From Magicicada septendecula (Eukaryota > Arthropoda > Insecta > Hemiptera > Cicadidae): a stretch of DNA of 64,000 nucleotides. The notes beneath the pieces were generated by a model, which was not told the origin of the DNA, ran no database searches, and saw only the letters and a list, made by a program, of their open reading frames with translations. The DNA is taken from contig CM068370.1 in the NCBI GenBank assembly GCA_034769895.1, positions 43,016,844 through 43,080,843 of the forward strand. The letters run 5' to 3'. Position numbers and translations under genes: made by a program. Shown piece by piece: positions 1-9,015 of the stretch (positions are counted from its first letter, which is position 1; the number at the start of each line of letters is the position of its first letter).

Positions 1-550
1 CATACAGACCAGGCGTACCCTCGTAAATTTTTCCTTTGACATGAAAGTTGTCGTTATCATCGATTTTTACATTTGAATCACCTATCATAAATTTACCGCC
101 TTCGTATCGAACACCATACATACGATCTATAATCCGTTTACAGTCAGCCGATTCGCACAAACGCATATATTTGTTTGCTAATGAATCGTCACTGAAATGT
201 GAAGTGTTAGGGTTCCATGCGTCATCGTCACTGAAATGAGAAGCGTTATGACTCTGCATGTCACTTTCGTTTTCTGTTATTACGTGTTGTGTAGGCTCTT
301 CTTGTTTTATCTGCTGCTTCTCCTCCTCCTCCTCCTCCTCCTCCTCCTCCTCCTCCTCCTCCTCCACCATTATATCACCACTTAACTTTCGTGAAATAGC
401 TTCTAACGGTTCCAGAATCGGTCTGTAATTTTTTCTGAACTTCTCGTCGCTTTCTCTGATACCGTGTTGTAATGCATGATATTTTTTCCTTATGTTGTCG
501 CTTATCGTATCTATATCATACGCAAGTCGTTCCTCCTTATTCATCGCCAT
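1..550 (-). CDS. Maverick structural/linker-type protein with GTPGLY motif, C-terminus off window
   Basis: An open frame starts at ATG 548-550 on the minus strand (MAMNKEERLAYDID...) and runs without a stop off the left edge, about 183 codons visible. The N-terminal 60 residues are charged and probably helical/coiled coil. They are followed by an almost pure glutamate run (about 16 Glu) encoded by the CTC repeat at 320-367, then an acidic Ser/Asp-rich linker with a duplicated NxSHFSDD segment. A more ordered part follows (YGVRYEGGKFMIGDS) and ends in GKIYEGTPGLY at the window edge. From memory, a GTPGLxEL signature recurs in hypothetical proteins of insect and cnidarian Mavericks; its function is not established. 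It lies 47 bp downstream of the ATPase gene in the same orientation, suggesting co-expression. Product role is inferred only from context. Confidence 0.7.
   Translation of the reverse strand, partial: MAMNKEERLAYDIDTISDNIRKKYHALQHGIRESDEKFRKNYRPILEPLEAISRKLSGDIMVEEEEEEEEEEEEEEEKQQIKQEEPTQHVITENESDMQSHNASHFSDDDAWNPNTSHFSDDSLANKYMRLCESADCKRIIDRMYGVRYEGGKFMIGDSNVKIDDNDNFHVKGKIYEGTPGLY
320..367. repeat. (CTC)n microsatellite encoding a poly-glutamate tract
   Basis: About 16 uninterrupted CTC triplets (GAG on the coding minus strand) lie in frame within the partial Maverick gene, so length changes alter the poly-Glu run without breaking the frame. Confidence 0.9.
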
Positions 551-597
551 CGTGTGTTAGCAAGAGGACTGATTACATTACTACAGTGCAACCACTT

Positions 598-1332
598 TTA
601 TACTTCGCCGGAAACAATTATGAATCGATCAAAGCCGATTCTATATCTACCTTCATTTATTGACGAGTCTTTGTCTATGACTAGAAATCCATAACGATCC
701 TTCCACGCTTCCATGCAAACATCTTTGAAAGCATCATATTTCATATCCATGTTAACATGATCAGTGTATGCTTGTCGTAAATTTAGATCGTCTTGTTTGA
801 ACAATACCAACAAGTTAGCGTTGTCACGCACCAATTGTTTCGGTATCTGGCTATATGTCTGACATAGATAGAATGTGTCCACACCGCTATGTCTCCCCAT
901 AGCAAAATACTTTCGAATATTGTTTTGTCTTTCACACGATACGTCATCGAATACGATAACAGAGTCGAGACCGGCGATTTCACTCGGTAGTGGGACTTCT
1001 TCGTTCTCGCTGTATGCATGATAACCTAAACCTTCATCAGCGAGTGATTTCATCACTGTTTCTAGCATTCTGTATTTTGGTTGAAATAATGATTTTGAAA
1101 ACACGTATACGTTGCGGAAACGTAGACCGTTGGCATCAAACAGTAGGTTGAATAGCACATTGGATTTCCCACAGGAACTTGGGCCTGTAACGATACAGCG
1201 AATACTGTTCGGTAATAGCGGGCCATGTTTACGTTTAGCACTGCCTTCGTCACCAGCCAAAAAGTCCATATCCTTTATTGGTAATTTGTTTGCTTGCTGT
1301 ACAATCTTAATCTTTGTGAATACCGAAAGCAT
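598..1332 (-). CDS. Maverick A32-like DNA packaging ATPase
   Basis: The gene encodes a P-loop ATPase of the FtsK/HerA-type viral packaging family (poxvirus A32-like), presumed to pump element DNA into a capsid. Walker A is GPSSCGKS and Walker B is VIVFDDV, about 75 residues later. They are followed by the MGRHSGVDTFYLCQTY segment, a sensor-like region typical of this family. I choose ATG at 1330-1332 (244 aa). The frame is open slightly further upstream, but the only earlier alternative start is a GTG at 1354-1356, which is unlikely in a eukaryote. Length fits Maverick ATPases. It begins 29 bp after the integrase stop and ends 47 bp before the next gene on the same strand. No frameshift or missing catalytic motif is seen. 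Confidence 0.88.
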   Translation of the reverse strand: MLSVFTKIKIVQQANKLPIKDMDFLAGDEGSAKRKHGPLLPNSIRCIVTGPSSCGKSNVLFNLLFDANGLRFRNVYVFSKSLFQPKYRMLETVMKSLADEGLGYHAYSENEEVPLPSEIAGLDSVIVFDDVSCERQNNIRKYFAMGRHSGVDTFYLCQTYSQIPKQLVRDNANLLVLFKQDDLNLRQAYTDHVNMDMKYDAFKDVCMEAWKDRYGFLVIDKDSSINEGRYRIGFDRFIIVSGEV

Positions 1333-1361
1333 ACTGTTTTCAGCACGCGCTGTCACCTTTT

Positions 1362-2300
1362 TTATATTAGATGATCTTTCTTATGTATCCATGCATCGTG
1401 TTTACCATCGAAACCGAGCCAACGAACACGCACTCTGTCACCTTTGCGTTGTAACACCTTTTCCACTAGGTATACGTCGCCGACTTTGGACTTACTAATC
1501 TCGTGCTCGTAAAAACCACCTTTCAACACTTTGTTTAGATGATCTTTTAGCAGATAAGTGACGGGGATGGTAGTGGATTGTACTTTATCCACAGTGAATA
1601 TTTCGTTAGTCCAATTTGGCGTATAACCTTTGGCGAACGTCATTTTGTGCTTACTTATACGAACACGGTCACCGACTTTAAATTTTGGTGGTTTCGCTGG
1701 ACTGATTTTAGGCTCTGTGTTCTTCCTTATTCGTTCCAACACTATATGTTCGTTGGCGTCATTCACTTCACTCGGTTTCATACCAATGGTTCTGTGTGTG
1801 GTATTGTTGTACGATTTCAGTAATATAGGTAGTAGATCCAACCAGCGGTAGTGTCCTTGTTCGCTGAAAGCTCGATACATGTGTGTCTTCAGTGTGCGAT
1901 TAAAACGTTCCACTATGGAAGCTTTTTTCTCACTATAGGTTGAGTAATGTTTCACATTATACTTTTTTAGCAACGCTTGTACTGTGCTGTTGTAATACTC
2001 CTTCCCGTTGTCTGTCTGTAAATACTTCATTCGGTTAGCGGCTAGTATAGGCTTCAACGCGTTCGTCACTTCTTTCCCGGTCTTCGTTTTCAATGGTACA
2101 GCGTACGCGTACTTGGTAAACGCGTTGATTACAGTCATCATATACTTGTACCCTTTGTTCACTCGAGCGTATGGTATCATTTCCACAAGATCCGCTTGGT
2201 ACAAATCGTGCATACCCTTCAGTTCAACCGCGCGTCTAACGAAATTCCTTCTCGCCGCTCTGTGTAGCTCTTGCGCAATATTCTTGCGTACGTTGTTCAT
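1362..2300 (-). CDS. Maverick retroviral-type integrase with C-terminal chromodomain
   Basis: The protein of 312 aa is an rve-superfamily integrase that would join element ends to host DNA. The catalytic triad is visible: D37 in LYQADLVEM, D97 in YLQTDNGKEY and E131 in SIVERFNRTLK. D97 to E131 spacing is 33 residues, close to the D,D35E pattern. Residues about 203-260 form an SH3-like DNA-binding part (FKVGDRVRISKHKM...). Residues about 273-312 resemble a chromodomain (YLVEKVLQRKGDRVRVRWLG..AWI), which in related elements may bias insertion through histone marks. The start is ATG 2298-2300, immediately after AT-rich intergenic DNA. The frame is intact. A gypsy integrase is excluded by the adjacent packaging ATPase and the absence of reverse transcriptase. 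Confidence 0.93.
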   Translation of the reverse strand: MNNVRKNIAQELHRAARRNFVRRAVELKGMHDLYQADLVEMIPYARVNKGYKYMMTVINAFTKYAYAVPLKTKTGKEVTNALKPILAANRMKYLQTDNGKEYYNSTVQALLKKYNVKHYSTYSEKKASIVERFNRTLKTHMYRAFSEQGHYRWLDLLPILLKSYNNTTHRTIGMKPSEVNDANEHIVLERIRKNTEPKISPAKPPKFKVGDRVRISKHKMTFAKGYTPNWTNEIFTVDKVQSTTIPVTYLLKDHLNKVLKGGFYEHEISKSKVGDVYLVEKVLQRKGDRVRVRWLGFDGKHDAWIHKKDHLI

Positions 2301-2776
2301 GGTTTAAGATACACTAACATAATACATGCGTTAAAAAAAAAATACTATATATATATGTATAACAGTTCCTTTTGTCTTCGGTATTCATTCTCTCTCTCTC
2401 TTGAAGATAATGACCAACCTTCAGCAGGAACGTGGGCTGATAAGCGCTATATACTAGACAATGGCCGTGATACATTCGCGTACGGTCATTATCGGATACG
2501 TGACAAATTAATTGCCGACGACTCCGCTCCCCCCGCCTGTTAAAATTCCATGTTACACCGCCCCCCCACCACCTGTTAAAAACAAAAACAAAACAACAAA
2601 TTCCCAATGTGATATCCACAGACACTTTTGGTTTCTACCGTTAGTTATTGTCTCTCCACACTTCAGTTCGGACGGCAGTAAATGTAAGTTTGTGTATTAT
2701 TATTATTATTATTATTGTAACGATATTTGTGTTTATACATATTAGTTTGTAATGTATGGTTTCTTTTTATAGTATA
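2301..2776. promoter_or_regulatory. Divergent intergenic region of the Maverick with predicted 5' UTR intron
   Basis: This AT-rich spacer separates the minus-strand integrase gene from the plus-strand gene at 2777 and must hold divergent promoters. A near-consensus donor AAT/GTAAGT at 2684 and an acceptor TTCTTTTTATAG ending at 2772 predict an 89-bp intron four bases upstream of the ATG at 2777. It contains a (TAT)n tract. A C-rich block lies around 2529-2573, and pyrimidine CTCTCT runs near 2390. The promoter elements themselves are not assignable. Confidence 0.5.
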
Positions 2777-3283
2777 ATGGAAAACGTTGCTGTAATAATT
2801 GACTTTCACTGCTTTTATGATGACAACGGCAATTATATAGTAAAGGAATTGTCAGTCATGGACATAACACGTTTTGCAAGCAGACATTGGATTTTCGCCC
2901 CGCCTGCTACAGCTGTCACGAATTCGGAATACACTAGGACCAACTGCTGGTTAACAACAAATTATCATGGTCTCAGATGGAGTGAAGGAGAGACACCGTA
3001 CGACAATCTTGTTTCAGTGTTAACAACGTATACGAACATATATAAATATGTGTTTGTGAAGGGTTTTGAGAGAAAACGTTTTTTAGAATCGAAAATAATC
3101 CATCATCATATAATAAATCTTGATGACATTGGCTGCCCTAAAAACATACCATATCTATTTCCTGGGACGTTATGTCTTACACATTGCAATTCTTCTTCTA
3201 CACAATGTACAAACCATAAGGTGTACGCACTTAGAGAGTGGATAATTAATGATTTTTCTGTTATACGAACATTTTTAATGTGA
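2777..3283 (+). CDS. Maverick-linked conserved hypothetical protein, 168 aa
   Basis: The start is placed at ATG 2777 because the upstream in-frame ATG at 2756 lies inside the predicted intron, whose acceptor AG ends at 2772. The protein begins MENVAVIIDFHCFYDDNG and carries NYHGLRW, VFVKGFERKRFLE, NLDDIGCPK and a Cys/His-rich tail (LTHCNSSSTQCTNHKVYALREW). I recall similar short orphan proteins in many insect genomes with the same order of motifs (D-x-x-G/C-F, GLxW, KGxE, LGCP, HCxxH...C), but I cannot name a function. The N-terminal hydrophobic strand ending in an acidic residue followed by conserved basic and acidic positions would be compatible with an RNase H-like nuclease fold; this is speculation. 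It is transcribed away from the integrase operon. Confidence 0.65.
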   Translation: MENVAVIIDFHCFYDDNGNYIVKELSVMDITRFASRHWIFAPPATAVTNSEYTRTNCWLTTNYHGLRWSEGETPYDNLVSVLTTYTNIYKYVFVKGFERKRFLESKIIHHHIINLDDIGCPKNIPYLFPGTLCLTHCNSSSTQCTNHKVYALREWIINDFSVIRTFLM

Positions 3284-3554
3284 GTGTCTCATAGTAAAAC
3301 AAAATTTACTAGCATTGCTAATTTCGTTTAGGAAACTTATACATGGCTGCCGGCGATAACTATTTCTGTATGAAAGTAGTCTGTGGACTTTCCTAATATA
3401 TATTTTGTAACAGCGCTAATTCTGCATGTATGTACATGCAAAGCTTCAGGCGATGAAAGTGAACTTTCCTGATGGCCACTAGTCTTCTTTGTAGCGAATA
3501 TTCTGTCATTGTTTGGTTCCGCCTCGTTTGATACAGACGTCTTCATTTCTAATA

Positions 3555-3851
3555 ATGTCATTTATCACAAAATTCAATGCAGTTTCTGCTATTGAGTACA
3601 AACGCTGTGCAGAATTAACAGTGAACAAGCAGTATCCAATCGTTAACATGGTGAATGTGGACACTAGATACGGGAAGTCTGTGCTTGTAACGCTGGAAGA
3701 TGGCGAGTACCGCTATCGTGTATATCTACCTAAGAGATATGCTGACGTCTTTACAGATGAAGAGCTCCGTCATATAAACCCTAACGACCTACATCTCGTG
3801 TTTCGAGGAATGAGGAACCAAACAACACAGGTGGAGATAGTACCTTGTTAA
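3555..3851 (+). CDS. Maverick-linked small conserved hypothetical protein, 98 aa
   Basis: The start is taken at ATG 3555 (MSFITKFNAVSAIEYKR); the frame is open 14 codons further up, but that stretch has no plausible start context. The protein looks beta-rich: YPIVNMVNVDTRYGKSVLVTL, then EYRYRVYLPKRYADVFTDEEL, then a short strand-rich end (LHLVFRGMRNQTTQVEI). No membrane segment or signal peptide is seen. I recognise this as an insect-wide orphan family of about 100 aa; the alternating hydrophobic pattern suggests an OB-like or other small nucleic-acid-binding barrel, which is inference. It follows the 2777 gene by 271 bp on the same strand. A polyadenylation-like AATAAA does not occur exactly, but TTTAATAAACAA lies at about 3872. 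Confidence 0.62.
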   Translation: MSFITKFNAVSAIEYKRCAELTVNKQYPIVNMVNVDTRYGKSVLVTLEDGEYRYRVYLPKRYADVFTDEELRHINPNDLHLVFRGMRNQTTQVEIVPC

Positions 3852-4374
3852 GGTAACAAACTACGGTACTACTTTTAATAAACAATTTTTATCACTGTGT
3901 GTGTGTGTGTGGGTGTGTTTGAATGTAGCGCAGATTCTAACTTACAAAGTTTTGATGAATAATATTTGAAAGGACATTAACTTATGAGGAAATTAATTTC
4001 TATTTTTCATCTGTAACGACATGCGTGTATAATTTTAATTTATTTCACTATACACCACTGAACCTATGTGTAATTATTTTGTAAACTGCGTTACCTGTGG
4101 AGGAACTGTTGGAGCAAACGTTAACACTAGAACGATTATATTATTATTCAGTGATATATACATACAATTTTAAACACTTCAAGGATTGGATTTCTACTCG
4201 TCATTTGTAACGTCTTACAATGACCATAGCAAATATTTTCATTCTAAGCATGTATTACTGTTTAGTAATAATTACAACCCAACGAAGGATATATAGTTTG
4301 ATGTTTTATAAGTTTGTGTACATAGGTTGTATATTGCAAGCATAAAATTATTATTATTTAAATCTGTTATCTGT

Positions 4375-4466
4375 TTTTGTATGGAGGTCATCTATAAATA
4401 TCAGGTCAGTGCGACACAACGTAATTGGATTTGCTTTCAACCCAACGTGTGCGCTCGTTGTGTCTG

Positions 4467-4498
<32 letters not shown>

Positions 4499-4915
4499 CG
4501 TGCGTGTGTGTGTGTGTGTGATAATTTGATATTTAACATGATTTTTATGCTGTTGTATTTGTATGGAGGTGATCTATAAATATCAGGTAAGTGCGACACA
4601 ACGTGTAACAAACCTAATTGGACCTAACGTGTACATGATTCAACCCAATGTGTGCGCGCGTTGCGCGTGTGTGTGTGTGTGTGTGTGTGTGTGATAATTT
4701 GATATTTAACATGATTTCTATGCTGTCGTATTTGTATGGAGGTCATTTATAAATATCAGGTCAGTGCGACACAACGTGTAACAAACCTAATTGGACCGAA
4801 CGTGTACATGATTCAACCCAATGTGTGCGCGCGTTGCGCGTGTGTGTGGTTACGTTGCGTGTGTGTGTGTGTGTGTGATAATTAACATGATTTTTATGCT
4901 GATTGTATTGGTATG
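4375..4915. repeat. Minisatellite, about 175-180 bp unit with embedded (GT)n
   Basis: Units start with GTATGGAGGTCATCTATAAA at about 4380, 4560 and 4734, with a degenerate fourth start near 4910. Each carries CAGGTMAGTGCGACACAACG, a CCCAAYGTGTGCGC block and a (GT)n tract of variable length. The units differ mainly in the length of the GT run. Confidence 0.85.
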
Positions 4916-4979
4916 TTGCAGGATCTGTGCAGGTTGCTTCTCCTACAAGTACGACACAATTATATATATAAACTTTTCG

Positions 4980-5550
4980 AAAAAATATCAATTTTATAAT
5001 GTATTTATTTATGAATTGCGAATTTATAAACTTTTCAAAAAAATAATTTTTTATTGTGAATTTTAAAATATTGTTAATATAATTAATCATTTAAACAAAT
5101 TATGGCTTTATTTTAATTTATTTCACTATACACCTCTGAACATGTGTACAATTAATTTTATTTTTTTGTGAACTGTATTACTTGTGGGAACCGTTACATC
5201 AGAAGATTTGTATGAATTTCAACCACCGTTTTCATCTGTAACAACATGTGTGTATAATTTTAAAAAATATCAATTTTATAATGTATTTATTTATGAATTG
5301 TGAATTTATAAACTTTTCAAAAAAATCAATTTTATATTGTGAATTTTAAAATATTGTTAATATATTTAATCATTTAAACAAATTATGGCTTTATTTTAAT
5401 TTATTTCACTATACACCTCTGAACATGTGTACAATTAATTTTAATTTTTTGTGAACTGTACTACTTGTGGGAACCGTTACATCAGAAGATTTGTATGAAT
5501 TTCAACCACCGTTTTCATCTGTAACAACATGTGTGTATAATTTTAATTTA
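4980..5550. repeat. Two-copy tandem repeat, about 284 bp period, AT-rich
   Basis: The block AATTTATAAACTTTTCAAAA...TTATGGCTTTATTTTAA...CACCTCTGAACATGTG...GGGAACCGTTACATCAGAAG occurs twice, offset by about 281-284 bp, with very few differences. Confidence 0.85.
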
Positions 5551-5779
5551 TTTCGCTATACACCACTGAACCTATGTGTGTAATTATTTTGTAAACTGCG
5601 TTACCTGTGGAGAAACTGTTGCTTATATGGAGGAACTCTGTGGAGGAACTAGAACGATTATATTATTATTATTCAGTGATATATACATACAATTTACTTA
5701 TTAAACACTTCAAGGATTGGATTTCTACTCGTCATTTGTAACGATATACATACAATTACATTAAACCTGTACAACGGAC

Positions 5780-6003
5780 GCAGAGAGAGAGAGAGAGAGA
5801 GAGAACATATGTAAGTAGTTGACAACACACACGCACACGCAGTTAATATTTGTCAAATATATATATATTTCTAAAATCATATACATGCGCGGTAATGACC
5901 ACTAACAGTGATCCTTCACACTGACTGATTGATACACCCTGCATTATAAAACTATTAATTAATTATTTAATACATTGAAAAATGAAGTCGGCGTTTTGAC
6001 AAC

Positions 6004-6078
<75 letters not shown>

Positions 6079-6177
6079 CGCTTGTAAGTAGTTCAATACT
6101 TTGTGGCAACGTACACAGTTAATATTTGTCGAATACATAAACTTTCTAAAATCATATACATGCGCGGTAATGACCAC

Positions 6178-6212
<35 letters not shown>

Positions 6213-6305
6213 AACGGTTTGAACATAAAGTTTGACAACGAGAGTGAGAGAGAGAGAGAGAGAGAGGAGAAACGGTTTGAACATAACGTTTGACAACGAG
6301 AGAGA

Positions 6306-6366
<61 letters not shown>

Positions 6367-6431
6367 AACGGTTTGAACATAACGTTTTGACAACGAGAGA
6401 GAGATTTTATATCGTGATGGATAACTATGTC

Positions 6432-6495
<64 letters not shown>
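5780..6495. repeat. (GA)n purine tracts separated by a repeated 35-40 bp spacer
   Basis: Six long (GA)n runs occur at about 5784-5804, 6005-6076, 6181-6208, 6241-6267, 6300-6362 and 6433-6491. Four of the boundaries share the spacer AGGAGAAACGGTTTGAACAT...TTTGACAACGAGAG. The array is therefore a minisatellite whose unit contains an expandable microsatellite. Ser-Leu repeat ORFs on the minus strand here are artefacts of the tract. Confidence 0.9.
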
Positions 6496-6497
<2 letters not shown>

Positions 6498-6613
6498 TAC
6501 TTACATTCAAAGAGAGAGAATTGATATCGACAACAATCATGATCATATAGTTTGAATTTCCCACCACAGAAAAATGTTGGCAGATCTGTTCTATACACAA
6601 TTATATAATGCAA

Positions 6614-6960
6614 GATTGGTAACCCTGATCATATATTTTAATATATACACTATATAACACACACACACACATATCAAGTTTGATCCATGCATAGGTTGGT
6701 AAACCTGATCATATAGATTTAATATACATTATAACACGCGACAAATTTGAACTCATGCAAAGGTTGGTAACTCTGATCATATATTTTAATATATACATTA
6801 TATAACACACACACACACACATATCAAGTTTGATCCTTGCATAGGTTGGTAAACATGATCATATAGATTTAATATACATTATAACACGCGACAAATTTGA
6901 ACTCGTGCAAAGGTTGGTAACTCTGATCATATATTTTAATATATACACTATAATGCATCA
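6614..6960. repeat. Tandem repeat, about 148 bp unit, 2.3 copies
   Basis: GGTTGGTAACYCTGATCATAT starts units at about 6615, 6763 and 6911. Each full unit is itself two related halves (one with an (AC)n tract and TATCAAGTTTGATCC, one with ATAACACGCGACAAATTTGA). Confidence 0.85.
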
Positions 6961-7110
6961 AGTTGGAACCCACCCCACCCACCACCCACCCTCTGATATG
7001 CAAATCAGCTTTATTAAAAAAATAAAAAATTATATTCACGGATGCGGGTGGTCCATTGAACCCCTCCCCACCCCCTTGATATGCAAATCAATTTAATAAA
7101 AAAAATAAAA
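6961..7110. repeat. Two-copy repeat with CCCACC-rich block and ATGCAAAT
   Basis: A C-rich CCACCC stretch followed by TGATATGCAAATCA and an A-rich run occurs at about 6968-7040 and 7060-7125. The octamer ATGCAAAT is identical in both units. Confidence 0.6.
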
Positions 7111-7826
7111 AATCAAATAAAAAAAAAAAATTTATTTGCGGAAATTCGCGGAGGCTGTGGTCCATTGGGATGCTGCGGGTCCAGCGGTGGCGGCGGCATC
7201 TCTTAGATCTTGTTTTTTAGTGTTTTTTACTGTTTTTTAAGAAAGGCGGCATTCCTTTGTGAGCCAGAACCCTCATTTTCCCCCTACTTAATTATATCTA
7301 AATTTTAAGATATAGATTTTATGTTTTGAATAAAATTCCTCATAACTTGACGTCCTACATAGAGTTCTACAATATTTACAAACTTTCGCTTCCATTTATA
7401 ATACGTAGAGCCTTTATCAATTAAAAATTTTTAAATTCTTGGATAAACATAATTTTAATAATATAATGTAAAAACATTTAAAAAAAAATAATAATAATAA
7501 TATAATTTTATTAATAATCTAAACACTTTTAATAATATAATGAGAATAATTATTGTTATTAATAATAAATAAAACTTCCCGTACAAGAATATATTATGTA
7601 TTTTTGAGTATTTTACAGTGGTTCAATAGTTCAACACTTATTACATATAATTTATATTAATAATAGAAATTAATAGTTGCTATGAAAAAAAACATACAAC
7701 ATTCACAAAACACAAGCTCATTGTGCACGAACACTTGCACACCAACAAGGTCAACAGGGTTTTGCGAGTTATTTATGTTTTTTCATAGTAAGTATTAATT
7801 TTTATTATTTTATGTTTTGACTATAT
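7111..7826. other. AT-rich intergenic stretch, nothing recognised
   Basis: Apart from a short GC-richer block at 7136-7200 (GGTGGCGGCGGC) and A/T-rich low complexity at 7430-7580, no ORF, repeat or element end could be supported here. Confidence 0.5.
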
Positions 7827-8333
7827 TGTTACGTAATGCGGGAAAGTGTTACACCATTACAGAACATTCTACGGGTTTCTCGGCTATTCCAGTGGAATCC
7901 AGCTGTAATGTTGTGAGCGTACGTGATCTCAACATGCGTTAGCCAGACTGTTCCAGATTCGCCGGCCGCGCGCGCTCTGTCAAGGCCGCAAACAATTACG
8001 CTCTAGCGTAGCACTGACGCGTTGTATGGATGATTCTGGAATTTCAGCGGGGTATAAATATAGGCATTCAGTGGCGCTTAGTTCAGTTTTAGTGGCGATT
8101 CATTCCAATGCGTTTGGAAGTATTGTGGCGAAGTGTTATGTGTTTTATAATTGTGCGAGACTCGTTGACATTATTATTGCGTGTGAACACTTTTTATATG
8201 ATTTCTAAGAGAAGATCTTGTTGGTTACAAACTGTCTAATAGTGATAATTAAATTTGGTGATTAGTGACTTAATTGATGTCTTGTATTTTATTTTCCACT
8301 GTACCATACGACGATCAGTAGACGGACGTAACA
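7827..8333 (+). mobile_element. Solo LTR, gypsy-like family with TGTTACG...CGTAACA ends, copy A
   Basis: The copy runs from TGTTACGTAATGCGGG to ATCAGTAGACGGACGTAACA (507 bp). It shares its sequence with plus-strand copy G (46341-46842) and, as reverse complement, with copies B-F. Copy D is joined to a polypurine tract and gypsy pol, which identifies the family as an LTR retrotransposon. No exact target duplication is seen (flanks ATAT and CTGT), so the insertion is old or recombinant. The ORF at 8026-8208 is inside the LTR and is not considered a gene. Confidence 0.82.
8053..8088 (+). promoter_or_regulatory. LTR core promoter: TATA box and initiator
   Basis: GGGGTATAAATATAGG places a TATA box at 8053-8060, and TTCAGTTT at 8082-8089 matches the arthropod initiator TCAGTT about 30 bp downstream. 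The same TATA context is conserved in copy G near 46551, supporting function as the LTR promoter. Confidence 0.65.
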
Positions 8334-8539
8334 CTGTATTATGTGTAGTTTTGGTATTATTAATTTATTAACTCTCTATCACTGGTTGTATTTTCACTCA
8401 AAAAGTATTAGTTTCTGTTGAAAATAACATGTTAAAAATTGTTTTAAATTTCTAACGAAATTTTTTAAAGTAGAAAATGAATCATTCATAAACGCAATTT
8501 ATGATGATGATAGTTTAAACTATCAAAAAACTGTAAAAT

Positions 8540-8634
8540 ATTCCCAAACAGAATTATCACTGTTGCACACCACTATAGAAAAATTATTCCGATTAGCGCT
8601 TCGAAGCTTCTCAGGTCATCGTCAGATCGGAAAT
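8540..8634 (-). repeat. Short dispersed repeat with hammerhead-like CTGACGA motif
   Basis: On the minus strand it reads CCGATCTGACGATGACCTGA, then GAAGCTTCGAAGCGCTAATC, then AATTTTTCTATAGTGGTGTG. A near-identical copy lies at about 45415-45512. The order of CTGANGA, a short stem and GAA resembles degenerate Penelope pLTR sequences. The GAAA core is mutated to GAAG here. Confidence 0.5.
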
Positions 8635-9015
8635 GATTAAAGTTCTATAAAATATTCAAAAAATACATAATACATTCTTGAAGGTAACATTTTATTTTTT
8701 ATTAATAAAAATAAAAATGTATACAAGAATAATGTGACCAATATGAATGTAATTATATGTGGTATTGAATGACCTAGTATATAATAACACCATCTTTTTC
8801 ACCCAGTTCGTAGTGTAGGTATCCATCTTCAGCTTTTTTGTTTATATGGTCTGGTTTCTATTACATTAGTTGCATCGCCCCTCCAGGACCCTCTTTTTTC
8901 TTCTGGCTGAGGTCTACCTAACCAGTCTCTTACACAATTCATTGTTTTATATTTATGGTGGTAATTTTTGTTCGTACCATATTCAATCGCTTTCCAGTCA
9001 CTTCATTTTGGATAC
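8635..9015. other. Intergenic AT-rich stretch
   Basis: It contains an imperfect hairpin around 8671-8733 (CATTCTTGAAGGTAACATTT... pairing with AAAATGTATACAAGAAT). Nothing else is supported. Confidence 0.45.

Larger units (their letters stand above)
1..3851. mobile_element. Maverick/Polinton element, partial (one end)
   Basis: Five closely packed ORFs form one virus-like cassette: three on the minus strand (1-550, 598-1332, 1362-2300) and two on the plus strand (2777-3283, 3555-3851). The pairing of a retroviral-type chromodomain integrase with an A32-like packaging ATPase is diagnostic of Maverick/Polinton elements and the related adintoviruses. Spacers between the minus-strand genes are only about 30-50 bp, unlike the rest of the window. 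DNA polymerase B, protease and capsid genes are not visible and would lie left of position 1. I could not locate a terminal inverted repeat. The tandem-repeat field starting near 4000 may be the terminal zone. No stops interrupt the visible ORFs, so the copy looks fairly young. Confidence 0.85.
4000..5745. repeat. Large-scale direct duplication flanking internal tandem repeats
   Basis: The stretch 4004-4215 (TTTCATCTGTAACGACATGC..., ACCACTGAACCTATGTG, then CACTTCAAGGATTGGATTTC) recurs with small changes at about 5512-5745. Between the copies lie the minisatellites at 4375-4915 and 4980-5550. No coding potential is seen. Its position directly after the Maverick genes makes a subterminal or terminal repeat zone of that element possible. 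Confidence 0.7.

Noticed and set aside
1112..1498. 128-codon plus-strand ORF over the Maverick integrase/ATPase junction
   Set aside because: It is the antisense of two well-supported genes.
3337..3561. 74-codon minus-strand ORF between the two small Maverick genes
   Set aside because: It has no motifs and overlaps the start of the better supported plus-strand gene at 3555.
4327..4521. ORFs rich in Cys-Val and His-Thr
   Set aside because: They are translations of the (GT)n/(CA)n tract.
5959..6600. Ser-Leu repeat ORF of 213 codons on the minus strand
   Set aside because: It is produced by (GA)n tracts, which stay open in several frames.
8026..8208. 60-codon ORF downstream of a TATA box
   Set aside because: It lies wholly within LTR copy A, and its equivalent is not maintained in LTR copy G.
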